Source: Arthrobacter sp. H35-D1 (lineage in GTDB: Bacteria; Actinomycetota; Actinomycetes; Actinomycetales; Micrococcaceae). From it: DNA of 64,000 nt. Each line of letters opens with the position of its first letter. Position 1 is the stretch's first letter. Location of the stretch: positions 1 to 64,000 of the forward strand of contig NZ_JASISP010000019.1 in the NCBI RefSeq assembly GCF_030063185.1, read 5' to 3'. The notes below the pieces were generated by a model that ran no database searches, was not told the DNA's origin, and saw nothing but the letters and a program-made list of their open reading frames with translations. The translations under genes and the position numbers were made by a program. Shown here piece after piece: positions 28,628 through 37,908 of this stretch.

Positions 28628-28697
28628 GGGGGCGCTGGTCGATCAGCGGGGGCGCTGGTCGATCAGCGGGGGCGCTGGTCGATCAGCGGGGGCGCTG
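28628..28697. repeat. 20-bp tandem repeat, 3.5 copies
   Basis: The unit GGGGGCGCTGGTCGATCAGC occurs three times without change (28628-28647, 28648-28667, 28668-28687), followed by the first 10 bp of a fourth copy. Each unit contains the near-palindrome GCTGGTCGATCAGC. The stop codon and last codons of the DUF3000 gene lie within the array, so the repeat straddles the end of that gene and the start of the island region. Confidence 0.95.
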
Positions 28698-29249
28698 TGG
28701 CAGCAAGGTCACGCCGTCGGGCACGGGCGGCAACCCGGCAAAGGTGCCCACAATATTTGCCCACGCCTGAAGGTGCGGGCGGACAGCGGTGCCGTTTGGC
28801 GTCCACGATGCGCGCAGTTCAATGTCAATGGCGTCGGGGCGGGCGGCAAGCGTCCCGTAACTTTCGGACAGAACGCGGGTGGCGGTCCCGCCGGCGCTCG
28901 TGTAGGCGGCACCCTGTTCTTCCAAGGATTCGACGAGCCACGCCCAGGCGACATTGCCCAACAGCGGGTCGTTGCCCATGTCCGGTTCCAGCCGGGCGCG
29001 GATATACGTCACGATGCGGAAGGTGCCGTCCCACAGCGGGGATCCTTGTGGATCGTGGAGCAGGATGAAGCGCCCGGTGGCCATTTCGTCGCCGTCGACA
29101 ATGATCTCCGCACCGAGTGCCACGCCGTACGGTGCCAGGCGGGCCGGGGCCGGAACTTCCGCGAGCATGATCTCGTTGCGTACCTTGCCCGCGCGCAACG
29201 ATGCCAAGGCTAGTTGGAAGTCAGCGGGAAGCTGCGGGAGCAAGGTCAC
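28683..29249 (-). CDS. DUF3000 domain-containing protein
   Basis: A 188-residue cytosolic protein of the actinobacterial DUF3000 family. Recognisable segments are RNEIMLAEVPAPARLAPYG, GRFILLHDPQGSPLWDGTFR and the C-terminal IDIELRASWTPNG followed by HLQAWANIVGTFAGLPP. Its function is unknown; family members usually sit next to the RNase D gene, as in mycobacteria (Rv2680/Rv2681). Translation starts at a GTG at 29249 without a clear ribosome site. The stop codon TGA is part of the first unit of a 20-bp tandem repeat, so the final residues (QRPR) are encoded by repeat DNA. Confidence 0.85.
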   Translation of the reverse strand: MTLLPQLPADFQLALASLRAGKVRNEIMLAEVPAPARLAPYGVALGAEIIVDGDEMATGRFILLHDPQGSPLWDGTFRIVTYIRARLEPDMGNDPLLGNVAWAWLVESLEEQGAAYTSAGGTATRVLSESYGTLAARPDAIDIELRASWTPNGTAVRPHLQAWANIVGTFAGLPPVPDGVTLLPQRPR

Positions 29250-29310
29250 ATTCGCAGATTATGACGCTGCAGGGTCAAAGTGTGGCAGGCGCGCCGCACC
29301 CGGCCCGGGG

Positions 29311-30438
29311 CTAGGCTCCCAACTCCGTCTGCAATGCGGCCACAAACGCTGCTATGTCCTGCTCCTGCGTGTCGAAGGAGCACATCCACCGCACTTCCCG
29401 GGCGGCCTCGTCCCAGTCATAGAAGCGGAACTTGGTGCGCAGCCGCTCCGCCACGCCCTCGGGCAGCACGGCAAAGACGCCGTTGGATTCGGTGGCCTGC
29501 GTGCAGTGGACGCCGGGCAGCGATTCGACGGCGGCGCGCAGCGTGGCCGCCATCGCATTGGCGTGGCCGGCCGAACGCAGCCACAGCCCGTCCGCCAGCA
29601 GCGCCAGCAGCTGGGCGGAGATGAAACGCATTTTGGAGGCGAGCTGCATGTTCATCTTGCGCAGGTAGACCAGGCCGTCCGTGGCCGTGGGGTTCAGTGC
29701 CACCACGGCCTCGCCAAACATGACCCCGTTCTTCGTGCCGCCAAAGGACAGCACGTCCACGCCGGCGTCGGAGGTGAACTCGCGCACCGGCACGCCCAGG
29801 AAGGCTGCGGCATTGGCCAGCCGGGCGCCGTCCATGTGCACCTTCATGCCCAGCGAATGGGCATGGTCGCAGATGGCACGCACTTCCGCGGGGGTGTAAC
29901 AGGTGCCCAGCTCGGTGGTTTGGGTGATGGAGACGGCCAGCGGCTGGGCGCGGTGCTCGTCGCCGAAGCCCCACGCCTCCTTGTCGATGAGCTCTGGTGT
30001 GAGCTTCCCATTGAGAGTGGAGACCGGCAGCAGCTTCATGCCGCCCACTCGCTCCGGCGCCCCGTTTTCGTCCATGTTGATGTGCGCGGTGCCGGCGCAC
30101 ACCACGGCGCCCCAACGCGGCAGCAGCGACTGCAGGGCCAGCACGTTCGCCCCCGTGCCGTTGAAGACCGGGAACACTTCCACGTCCTTGCCGAAGAGCT
30201 GGCGCATCTCCTGCTGCAGGCGCGCCGTGTAGTCGTCGCCGCCGTAGGCCACCTGGTGCCCGCCGTTGGCCGCGGCCAAGGCGGCAAGGACTTCCGGGTG
30301 CACGCCCGAGTAATTGTCCGAGGCAAAGCTGATCAGCTTCGGGTCGTGCAATGTTGCGAAGGCCTGTGCTGTGGGGGCCTGGGTCGGGAAGGTCTGTGCC
30401 GTGGAGGTCTGTGGGGTGGGGGTGCTGCCGTTGGTCAC
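29311..30438 (-). CDS. ltaE: Low-specificity L-threonine aldolase
   Basis: A 375-residue PLP enzyme cleaving threonine or allo-threonine to glycine and acetaldehyde. The N-terminal substrate segment is ISFASDNYSGVHPEVL, preceded by about 30 low-complexity Thr/Ala/Gln residues. AHINMDENGAPE and QTTELGTCYTPAEV lie in the large domain. KVHMDGARLANAAA contains the aspartate that pairs with the PLP ring, and LSFGGTKNGVMFGEAV carries the Schiff-base lysine. The start codon is a GTG that overlaps the upstream SDR stop (GTGA), so it is the third gene of a coupled set with the DUF6421-like and SDR genes. Confidence 0.92.
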   Translation of the reverse strand: MTNGSTPTPQTSTAQTFPTQAPTAQAFATLHDPKLISFASDNYSGVHPEVLAALAAANGGHQVAYGGDDYTARLQQEMRQLFGKDVEVFPVFNGTGANVLALQSLLPRWGAVVCAGTAHINMDENGAPERVGGMKLLPVSTLNGKLTPELIDKEAWGFGDEHRAQPLAVSITQTTELGTCYTPAEVRAICDHAHSLGMKVHMDGARLANAAAFLGVPVREFTSDAGVDVLSFGGTKNGVMFGEAVVALNPTATDGLVYLRKMNMQLASKMRFISAQLLALLADGLWLRSAGHANAMAATLRAAVESLPGVHCTQATESNGVFAVLPEGVAERLRTKFRFYDWDEAAREVRWMCSFDTQEQDIAAFVAALQTELGA

Positions 30439-31187
30439 TGTTCGCCTTGCTTCTTGGATGGTGTGGGCAATATCAGTCGCGCGCCATTGAGCTCGCCGGC
30501 CGGACGGGAAAACAGCCCCGTGGCCGTGCGGCCCAACTCGGCCACGTCGGTGAAGCCGGGGAAGCGGCGGTCGGGGGAGCGTTCACGCATGCCGGGGTCC
30601 ACCAGCGCCTTCACCACAAGCACGACGGCGGCACTGGAGTTCTTTGCGTTGCTTCCAAACCCTTGGGCGACGGCCTGCACCCACGTTTCGGCGGCAGCCT
30701 TCACGCTTGCATAGTTGGCGTTGTCCGCGGTGGGTGCCGTGACGGTGGTGGAGGAGACGATGGCCAACCGGCCCACGGGGGAGGCCGTCAGATCGGGGTG
30801 GAAGGCACGGGTGGTGTTGCGCAGCGTGGTCAGCACCGAAGTGTGCAAAAAATCCCAGTCGGCGTCGCTTTGACCGGCCAGGCCGGAACCGCCGCGCCAC
30901 CCGCCCACCAGATGGATGAGCCCGTCGAGGGGCCCAAAATCGGCGTGGATGCGGCGCGCCAGCTCTTCCACAGCTGCCGGATCCGCCAGGTCGCACACCA
31001 GGGGGACGGCACCGCCGGCGGCTTCGGCCGCCGCCGTGATGCGTCCGGCGTCGGACCCCGCGGTGAGCACTCGCATGCCAGCGGAAAGCAACTCGCGGGC
31101 CACGGCGATGCCGGCGGCGCTGCTGCCGCCGGCAACCAGCACGAGTGGAGATGCAGGGGGAGGAGACGCCAAGGGTGATTCAGTCAT
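30435..31187 (-). CDS. Short-chain dehydrogenase/reductase
   Basis: A 250-residue Rossmann-fold oxidoreductase. The coenzyme loop is VLVAGGSSAAGIAVARELL, a GxxxGxG variant, and the catalytic Tyr/Lys lie in NYASVKAAAETW. The segment LVCDLADPAAVEELARRI marks the usual adenine-binding Asp, suggesting NAD rather than NADP preference. The substrate is unknown. MTESPLAS at 31187 is taken as start; a methionine six codons upstream would overlap the upstream gene's stop. It starts 18 nt after the DUF6421-like gene and overlaps ltaE by 4 nt. Confidence 0.87.
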   Translation of the reverse strand: MTESPLASPPPASPLVLVAGGSSAAGIAVARELLSAGMRVLTAGSDAGRITAAAEAAGGAVPLVCDLADPAAVEELARRIHADFGPLDGLIHLVGGWRGGSGLAGQSDADWDFLHTSVLTTLRNTTRAFHPDLTASPVGRLAIVSSTTVTAPTADNANYASVKAAAETWVQAVAQGFGSNAKNSSAAVVLVVKALVDPGMRERSPDRRFPGFTDVAELGRTATGLFSRPAGELNGARLILPTPSKKQGEQ

Positions 31188-31205
31188 GTTCCCTACAGTA
31201 CCCAC

Positions 31206-32591
31206 TCAGGACGCCGTGGCGCCGGTGATTCCGGAGGTGGATTCAATGACTGCCGCCATCTTCTTGGAAAGGGCCTCATAGAACATGGAGAGCGGGAATT
31301 CGTCGTCCAAGACTTGGTCCGTGATCTCCCGCAGCGGCCCTGTCAACGGAAGGGCGCCGGGGCCCTTGGCCCACGTGGAGGCCGGGTTTGGCGTCAGCGT
31401 GGCGGAGACCAAGCGGTAGGCGGCGAGCCAGTGCGCCAACTTGGGTCGGTCGATGGAGCGCCAGTACAGGTCCTCAATCTCCTGGCCCAGGGCGATCACG
31501 GCCTCCGGCACGCCGGCCCAGTCAATGGTCAGGGTGGTGTCCGTCCAGTGCAGCACACGGTGTTGGTGCAGCCAGGCAAACAGCAGCTGCCCGCCCAAGC
31601 CGTCGTAGTTGCGCACGCGCGAGCCGGTGATGGCAAAGCGGAAAATCCTGTCAAAGATCACGGCGTACTGGACCAGTTTCGCGTGCCGACGTGCCTCGGG
31701 GGAGGCTGCTTCATCGTGCTCGACGGCCACGGATTCGCGGTACGCCGTCAGGTCGCAGCGCAGCTCCTCCAATGAATACAGGAAGTACGGCATGCGCTGC
31801 TTGATCATGAACGGGTCAAAGGGCAGGTCCCCGCGCATGTGCGTGCGGTCGTGGATCATGTCCCACATGACAAAGGTTTCCTGGGTCAGGGCCTGGTCGT
31901 CCAACAGCTCGAGCGCATCCTCCGGCAAATCCAACCGGGTCACAGCGGCGGCCTCCTTGACCACGCGGCGGAAGCGTGCGGCTTCGCGGTCCTGGAAGAT
32001 GGCGCCCCAAGTGAACGTGGGTGTTTGCCGCACGGCAACGCTTTCCGGGAACAGCACGGCCGCGTTGCTGTCGTAGCCGGGGGTGAAGTCGATGAAGCGC
32101 AGCGGGACAAACAACTTGTTGGAGTAGCTCCCCGCCTCCAGCTCGCCAATGAACTCCGGCCAAATGACCTCTACCAGGACTGCTTCGACGTGGCGGGAGG
32201 TGGAGCCGTTTTGCGTGTACATGGGGAAAACCACCAAATGCCCCAGCCCGTTGATCCGGTGTTCCTGCGGGTTGAAGGCCAAGAGCGAGTCAAGGAAGTC
32301 CGGCACGCCCAGACCAGCGGCAACCCACTTGTTGAAATCGGCAGTGAGGAGCTCCAAATAGGCGCGATCGTGCGGGAAATGCCGGGCCAGTTCCGTGATG
32401 GAGGATTTGATGGTCTCGACGTGGCCGGTGGCCGCGGCATGGTCGGACGGCTCGGGCACCGAGCCATCCTTGACCTGCAGTTGGGCAAGCTGCGTCGCGG
32501 CGCCCTTCAACTCCACCCAGGCCGGGTCCCCGGCCAGGGTGCTGTAGTCGAATGTGCCGGCCGTGCCGGTGTTTTCCATGGTGATGCTCAT
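31206..32591 (-). CDS. DUF6421-like family protein
   Basis: A 461-residue soluble protein of a family known to me only as DUF6421, found in actinobacteria next to short-chain dehydrogenases. It is mostly helical, with many conserved aromatic and charged residues (for example FVMWDMIHDRTHMRGDLPFDP and FAWLHQHRVLHWTDT). The HDRTHMRGD and HQHRVLH clusters could bind metal, but no enzyme motif is certain. The ATG at 32591 follows AAGGAGAAACGCC, a good ribosome site. It is the first gene of the unit with the SDR and threonine aldolase. The function is unknown. Confidence 0.7.
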   Translation of the reverse strand: MSITMENTGTAGTFDYSTLAGDPAWVELKGAATQLAQLQVKDGSVPEPSDHAAATGHVETIKSSITELARHFPHDRAYLELLTADFNKWVAAGLGVPDFLDSLLAFNPQEHRINGLGHLVVFPMYTQNGSTSRHVEAVLVEVIWPEFIGELEAGSYSNKLFVPLRFIDFTPGYDSNAAVLFPESVAVRQTPTFTWGAIFQDREAARFRRVVKEAAAVTRLDLPEDALELLDDQALTQETFVMWDMIHDRTHMRGDLPFDPFMIKQRMPYFLYSLEELRCDLTAYRESVAVEHDEAASPEARRHAKLVQYAVIFDRIFRFAITGSRVRNYDGLGGQLLFAWLHQHRVLHWTDTTLTIDWAGVPEAVIALGQEIEDLYWRSIDRPKLAHWLAAYRLVSATLTPNPASTWAKGPGALPLTGPLREITDQVLDDEFPLSMFYEALSKKMAAVIESTSGITGATAS

Positions 32592-32709
32592 GGCGTTTCT
32601 CCTTGCTGCGCTGAGCCTGCGGGTGGTCCCTGCAGGTCCTTTTTTCGAGCGTAGCAATGGGAAAGGAAAACTAATGCCCTAGATGGTTGAGCATAAGAAA
32701 CTCTCGTGC

Positions 32710-33168
32710 TCAGTCCGTGGTGGAAGCCTCGGGCGACAGTTCCCGTGGTCCTTCCCGCAGTTTCAGGGAGACGGAGTTGATGCAGAAGCGCTCGTCGGTG
32801 GGCGTGTCATAGCCCTCGCCTTCAAAGAGGTGGCCCAAGTGGGAATCGCAGGCTGTGCAGCGAACTTCGACGCGCTTCATGCCCATCGAGTGGTCGTGCA
32901 GGTAGCGTACGGTTCCGTCGGCCAGCGGCGCGAAGAAGGACGGCCAGCCGCAGTGCGAGGAGAACTTTTCCCGGGAGCTGAACAATTCAGCGCCGCAGGC
33001 ACGGCACTCGTACACGCCTTCCTGCATGGAGTCCCAGTATTCACCGGTGAAGGGCTTTTCGGTGCCGGCTTGGCGCAGCACCTGGTACTCGGCACGGCTG
33101 AGCTCCTCACGCCATTGGGAATCGGGCTTGACCACGGACGGGGCGGCGGGGGTTTCAGAAGTTGTCAT
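32710..33168 (-). CDS. msrB: Peptide-methionine (R)-S-oxide reductase
   Basis: A 152-residue enzyme repairing methionine-R-sulfoxide in proteins. The structural zinc site is formed by YECRACGAELF and RCTACDSHLGHLF (two CxxC pairs), and the catalytic cysteine lies in RFCINSVSL. HCGWPSFF is the substrate-binding segment. The N-terminus has about 15 extra residues but no signal peptide, so it is cytosolic. The stop lies 118 nt beyond the start of the DUF6421-like gene on the same strand. The unknown gene at 33183-33674 ends 14 nt upstream of its start, so the two are likely cotranscribed. Confidence 0.94.
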   Translation of the reverse strand: MTTSETPAAPSVVKPDSQWREELSRAEYQVLRQAGTEKPFTGEYWDSMQEGVYECRACGAELFSSREKFSSHCGWPSFFAPLADGTVRYLHDHSMGMKRVEVRCTACDSHLGHLFEGEGYDTPTDERFCINSVSLKLREGPRELSPEASTTD

Positions 33169-33182
33169 GCCCTTTACAACGT

Positions 33183-33674
33183 TCAGGAGTCGCCAATAAA
33201 TCCCGAATCAGAGTACAAGTGCAAAACCGGCAGTCCCAATTTCCGCTGCGCCTGGTTTGCCCAGTCCTGCCGGAAGGTGTCGGCGACGGCGTGCGGGCGG
33301 GTGACCACCACTGCCTGGCGCGCCCCGGTCTCTCCGACCTTGGCCACGAGGGAAGCAACGGCGTTGCCCTCGGCAACGGCCCCGGTGGCATTTGCTCCAA
33401 CGGCCTCCAACACGGCGAGGGAACCCGCCAAAATCTCGCTCGCCTCTGCCTGGACCGTCTTGGCGTCGGGCCGCTCCCGGAATTCACGCAGCACGCCCGG
33501 GATGTCAAGCATCGTCAACTGGTCAATGACGTCGACAAAGAGGTTGCGTTTCGTGTCGGCCGGAACCAGCAGGACAAGCTCAATGTCGTCGTCGGGGCCA
33601 TAGAGGTCGGTGATGTTTGCCACGTCGACGGCGGTTAGCGTTTCTTCGGTCAAAATGATGATGGCGTCGCTCAT
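33183..33674 (-). CDS. Hypothetical protein upstream of msrB
   Basis: I do not recognise this 163-residue protein. From MSDAIIILTEETLTAVDVAN onwards it reads as an alternating alpha/beta protein without signal peptide or membrane segment. Hydrophobic strands (IELVLLVPAD, QAVVVTRPH, LPVLHLYSD) alternate with amphipathic helices. The last strand, before SDSGFIGDS, suggests a Rossmann- or USP-like fold, but nucleotide motifs are absent. The ATG at 33674 lies in the divergent region opposite an alpha/beta hydrolase; an upstream extension to 33815 would run into that gene's start. It probably shares a transcript with msrB, 14 nt downstream. Confidence 0.65.
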   Translation of the reverse strand: MSDAIIILTEETLTAVDVANITDLYGPDDDIELVLLVPADTKRNLFVDVIDQLTMLDIPGVLREFRERPDAKTVQAEASEILAGSLAVLEAVGANATGAVAEGNAVASLVAKVGETGARQAVVVTRPHAVADTFRQDWANQAQRKLGLPVLHLYSDSGFIGDS

Positions 33675-33797
33675 TGCTCCAGCATAGGCGCCATCGCCCC
33701 GGGATTCTTTGCGGCACGGCAGGGGTGTTCGAAGAAACTTGCCCATGCCCCGGTGCGCCGCTCGACGCGACCACACACCGATGGGCAGAATGGAGGC

Positions 33798-35015
33798 ATG
33801 GCTACCTCGGATCAACAGTCAAGTGCATGGCTCAAGTGGGGTGCCTTGGGCGCCGCAGCAGCAGGAGCGGGTTCGCTTGCGGTGGTGACAGCCACCGCTG
33901 GATTGGCGGCATACTTCGCCCGGAGGGTGGTCACCCCGGAAAAACAACGCGTCGACGACCTCGCCATTTTGGCCGTCATCGCCGACGGTCCCAAGCTCCA
34001 GGTGGTGCTGGAAGCCACCGCCGACACCGTCATCGAAGGTACGTACGGCCTGTACTTCAACGGCAGCCGCGCCCACGCCATCATCGGGCCCATCCTCTCC
34101 TACGTGCCGAGGGAAGGCAGCGTCACCCGCGAAGTCCTGGCGGTCCACGGCGGGGACTTGCGCACTGCCACCTCCGGCTCGTGGTCCGGAAACCTGCACG
34201 CGAATCCCGATGAAGCCGGCCTGCCCTACGAGGACGTGACCTTGGAGCTGCCCGTGGGCCGGGCACCCGCCTGGCTGTTGCCCGCACCGAATCCCGGCCC
34301 CACGTGGGCCATCATGGTCCACGGCCGCGGCGCCACCCGCAACGAAGGACTGCGCGCAGTACCCACCGCGCACCGCCTGGGCATGAACGCGCTGCTGATG
34401 TCCTACAGGAACGACGGCGATGCTCCCGCCGCGCCCGACGGCCGATACGGGCTCGGGGTCACCGAGTGGGCGGACGTGGAAGCGGCCATTGACTTTGCCC
34501 TTTCCCGCGGCGCCAAGGACGTGGTGCTGTTTGGCAACTCGATGGGCGGGGCCATCAGCCTGCAGACAGCCGACCTTGCCCGCAACCGGAAGCACGTACT
34601 GGCGATGGTGTTGGATGCGCCCGTCATCAACTGGGTCAATGTGCTGGCCCACCAGGCAAAGCTGAACAAGTTGCCCGACTACATTGGCCGCTATGGCCAG
34701 CTCATGCTCACGCACCCGCTGGGCCAGCGGATTACGGGGCTCGCAGCTCCGGTGAATTTCAAGAGCATGGACTGGGTGAGCCGGGCCGTCGAGCTGCGGA
34801 CGCCGTCGTTGATCCTGCACAGCATCGACGACGACTTTGTTCCCTATGAGCCCACAGCGGAACTGGCCAAACGCAATCCCGAGATGGTCACCTTTGAACC
34901 GTTCAGCAAGGCCCGGCACACCAAGGAATGGAATGTGGACCCGGTGCGGTGGGAGAACGTCGTGGAGGCTTGGCTGCGGCCGCGCTTGGGCAGGCGCGGC
35001 CTGCCGCGGGAATAG
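33798..35015 (+). CDS. Membrane-anchored alpha/beta hydrolase
   Basis: A 405-residue protein. One hydrophobic segment near residues 16-38 (LGAAAAGAGSLAVVTATAGL) would anchor it with the hydrolase domain following. The oxyanion region is WAIMVHGRGATRNE, the nucleophile elbow is LFGNSMGGAIS, the acid lies in LHSIDDDFVP, and the histidine in the RHTKEW turn. This resembles the YqkD/BEM46-like hydrolases, which may be esterases or thioesterases. The ATG at 33798 follows TGGAGG. A frameshifted beta-lactamase-like gene follows on the same strand, 147 nt downstream. Confidence 0.85.
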   Translation: MATSDQQSSAWLKWGALGAAAAGAGSLAVVTATAGLAAYFARRVVTPEKQRVDDLAILAVIADGPKLQVVLEATADTVIEGTYGLYFNGSRAHAIIGPILSYVPREGSVTREVLAVHGGDLRTATSGSWSGNLHANPDEAGLPYEDVTLELPVGRAPAWLLPAPNPGPTWAIMVHGRGATRNEGLRAVPTAHRLGMNALLMSYRNDGDAPAAPDGRYGLGVTEWADVEAAIDFALSRGAKDVVLFGNSMGGAISLQTADLARNRKHVLAMVLDAPVINWVNVLAHQAKLNKLPDYIGRYGQLMLTHPLGQRITGLAAPVNFKSMDWVSRAVELRTPSLILHSIDDDFVPYEPTAELAKRNPEMVTFEPFSKARHTKEWNVDPVRWENVVEAWLRPRLGRRGLPRE

Positions 35016-35162
35016 CGTCCGGTTCGCAGGTGTGGACTGCAGCTGTCGTGGGACCGTCACGACGGCAGCCAGTGGGGGGCGGCGTTACGCTGAAGTGGCA
35101 ACGCAACACAGACAGCCATCAGGGTGACGGGGACTTCCCGAATTGAAAAGGACGTGGCAATC

Positions 35163-36659
35163 GTGTCTGCAAACCCCCGGAAACGTCGAGCACGCGCTCG
35201 AAGAGACGGTCCACCGGCGCTGCTCGACTGGCAGTTGCCGTGCCCGGTGTGAGCATGGGACTGGTGGCGTGTTCGTCCAGCGCCACTCCGCCGGACACCC
35301 CGGGGACCAGCAGCGCGAGCACCCCGACCGGTAGCCCAACCGGAACCCTGCCAGCAGCGCCGCCGGAACCACTGCCAGCACCCCGTCGCCTTCGTCACCG
35401 TCGACGGAGGTGCCTGACACTGCAGCCGGCAAGCAGCTTTCATGGTTGTTGGATGCAACCAAGAGCCTGCCCATTGACGCGCAGGTCGTGACCGAACACC
35501 TAAACACTGATTTCTTTAATGAGGTGCCCCGGAGAAGCTCAACGAAGTTCTGTCCTCGCTGACTCCCGAGGGAGGTCTGGTGCTGACGTCAATCGAGTCC
35601 AGCACGCCGTCGGCACTTATCGGGACCGTCAGCAGCAGCCAGGGACCATTGCAAGTCAGTCTGTCAACGCAGGCAGACGGGAAGATTCAGGGACTGTTGT
35701 TCAAGCCGGTACCCACAACCACTGGCACACCCACTTCGTGGGGTGCGGTGGACCAGCGGCTTGCCGCTCTCGCGCCGCAGGTCGGCATGCTGAGTGCCGA
35801 GGTTGAGAAGGACGGCAGTTGCACACCGGTCCACGCACTGAATGAGCGGCAAACACGCCCCACGGGATCGATGTTCAAGGTGTACGTCTTGGGCGCGGTC
35901 GCCCACCAGATTGATGCAGGCGAGCTGAAATGGGACCAACAGCTGGAGATCACCGAACAGGTCAAGAGCCTGCCGACCGGAGTGTTGCAAGACGAGCCTG
36001 CTGGCACCATGGTCGGCATCGCCGACGCCGCGACCAAGATGATCTCGATCAGCGACAACACCACTGCAGACTTGCTCGCACAAACTGTTGGCCGGGCCGC
36101 CGTCGAATCGACCCAGCACGCCTTCGGCTCTACCCATGCCGAGAGAAACGTGCCGTTCTTGCGCACCAAGGAACTGTTTGTGCTCAAGGGCGCCGACTAC
36201 CCCAAATACGCCGACGCCTACCTCCAGCTCAGCCCCGAGGAACGTTCACAGTACTTGAGCGCAACGATCGACCCCGTCCCGCGCAGCAAGATCACAGGAT
36301 GGCAGGAGCCCCGCGACATCGAAAAACTGGAGTGGTTCGCCTCGCCCCAGGACTTGTGCAAGGCTTTTGCAGCGCTGGACTCGCTTGCTTCCAAGCCGGG
36401 CCTTGAACCGATCTGCACCATCATGTCAACCAGTGACGGCGGTCTGGGCCTTGATCCGAAGTCGTGGCCCTCAGTGTGGTTCAAGGGCGGCGCGGAACAG
36501 GGAGTCCTGTCGCTGGGCTGGAAGGCAACCAACGCACAGGGCCGAACTTTCGTGACGGCAATGATGACAGCCAACCCCAAGAACGCGATCAACGCCGGAG
36601 CCGCCGCAAGCGAATTGGCCTCGCTCACACGCGGAGCGTTCGCGTTGGCGCAGAAATGA
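35163..36659 (+). pseudogene. Beta-lactamase-fold serine hydrolase lipoprotein, frameshifted
   Basis: The product resembles ORF12/LpqF-type lipoproteins: a signal peptide with lipobox LVAC, a Ser/Thr/Pro linker, an NTF2-like segment, then a penicillin-binding fold. GSMFK (nt about 35865-35879) is the SxxK motif and SISDNTTADLL the SDN motif; KGG replaces KTG in WFKGGAEQG. Translation must change frame three times, near 35174-35180, 35381-35385 and 35527-35530. Each change is repaired by one extra C in a run of 4-5 C. The last frame (35580-36659) is open and could give a 359-residue product lacking the export signal. It is either a genuine pseudogene or carries assembly errors. The MpaB-type gene is convergent, 2 nt away. 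Confidence 0.75.
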
Positions 36660-36661
36660 CA

Positions 36662-37573
36662 TCACGACGGCCCATGATTCGGACGGCTGGTTGGCTTCAT
36701 GATGTTTTCCGGCCCTATATCTGCAAGGCGGTAGCCGGTGGGGTGCGGGCCGGATACTTCCTCGCCGGGCACAAAGTGCGCCCTGGTGACTAGCGGACGA
36801 CGGCGGTGGATTGCGTTGCGTGTCTCCAGAACCATGCGCAGGGCTGCCTTGGAAGCCCTGTTGGCGCGGTGGAGGCCGAGTGCGTCGGTGAGGCGGTCGT
36901 CGTCGAACATGGCAGAAAGCATGGTCCTGGCAACCGGTCTGGCTAGCGCAGGGAGTCTGGACTTGAGAACTTGGACGGTGCCGGCCATCAGTTGGACGCC
37001 GGCGGGAGAGTGGGCGATGTCAACACGCTCGTAGTGGTCGAAGAACCGCTCCGCTTCCGTCAACGTCGCGGGGATGGCGGCGATGTTCATGCGGGCCCCC
37101 AGCTCTTGATAAAAGCGCGTTGCTGCAGCCTCCTCTGCCAGCGTCGGGGCGCGCCAAGCGTGACCGCGGGCCCAGCGGATCGGGACGTCGAGGAGCGTGA
37201 GCAGGACGTAGAGGAAGTCGTCGTTGCTGCCGGGGACGTGGCGGTGGACGCGGTTGAGCAGCCGGATCATGTGGCGCCCGCGTTCGCTGTTGAGGCCACA
37301 GGCGATGAGTTCATAGGTCACAATGGCGGTGTCGAACGTGCGCTTCACGGGGCGCTGGATGATCTCGCCGTTCCGGTGCAAGGTTGCAGCGATGCCGGGG
37401 ATGGCGAAATTGCGGTAGTAGGCCAGGAAGAACCCAAGTTCAACGTCAGCTGCGAGGTCGTACAGCACCATCTGCCGATAGGTGGCTTCCCAATCGCCGG
37501 GGTCGGCGGCCGTTTGACGGTGGACGCTCTCGGCGAGGCCGCGATGCATTTCCATCAAGAATCTTCCCATCAC
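36662..37573 (-). CDS. MpaB-type oxygenase (DUF2236 family)
   Basis: A 303-residue protein of the DUF2236/MpaB group, whose members include fungal MpaB and the latex-clearing (Lcp) relatives, thought to bind heme or metal. Family-type segments are GRHMIRLLNRVHRHVPGSNDDFLYVL and LLDVPIRWARGHAWR, with conserved His and Arg residues that could be ligands. It has no obvious signal peptide. The start ATG at 37573 is assigned without a strong ribosome site; an ATG shortly downstream (MEMHRG) is an alternative. It is convergent with the frameshifted lipoprotein gene. The substrate is unknown. Confidence 0.75.
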   Translation of the reverse strand: MMGRFLMEMHRGLAESVHRQTAADPGDWEATYRQMVLYDLAADVELGFFLAYYRNFAIPGIAATLHRNGEIIQRPVKRTFDTAIVTYELIACGLNSERGRHMIRLLNRVHRHVPGSNDDFLYVLLTLLDVPIRWARGHAWRAPTLAEEAAATRFYQELGARMNIAAIPATLTEAERFFDHYERVDIAHSPAGVQLMAGTVQVLKSRLPALARPVARTMLSAMFDDDRLTDALGLHRANRASKAALRMVLETRNAIHRRRPLVTRAHFVPGEEVSGPHPTGYRLADIGPENIMKPTSRPNHGPS

Positions 37574-37908
37574 CGCGCCGCCGATTGTTCCGGCCGCGTT
37601 TGTTATTCGCCTATAACTTGTTGGAACCAGCCCAGGGCCTTTGTCCGGCGGCTACCAGAATAGGTTGCTGGACCCCATCGGGGAGGACGAGCAGTGCCTT
37701 GAAAGCTACGGTGCGGGCCGTCGTTGAGGTGTTCGCTACCCGGGCGGATCTGGAGGCACGGAACGAGTACATCCCGGTGACACTGAAACGGTTGGGGGTG
37801 GCCTATTTCCCAGCACGTATTGTCCCGGGGCGACGATGGCCGGCCTCCATGTTCCCGCCGACCACGAATCGCACACTGGGATCCATGGCTGCTGCGAGGC
37901 AGGTCTGC
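37574..37908. other. Intergenic region with a protein-like stretch
   Basis: These 335 nt separate the ybaK stop from the MpaB start. On the plus strand, about 37697-37870 translates to a stretch that looks protein-like (VVEVFATRADLEARNEYIP and a following LKRLGVAYFPARIV), but it has no good start and continues into antisense of ybaK. It may be a gene remnant. The promoter of the MpaB-type gene must lie in the left part. I see no other feature. Confidence 0.3.

Noticed and set aside
28628-28697. CRISPR array
   Set aside because: The 20-bp units are directly adjacent without spacers and no cas genes are present; it is a simple tandem repeat.
25175-28697. Integrated phage or transposon carrying the protease island
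   Set aside because: I found no integrase, transposase, terminal inverted repeats or target-site duplication around the three genes.
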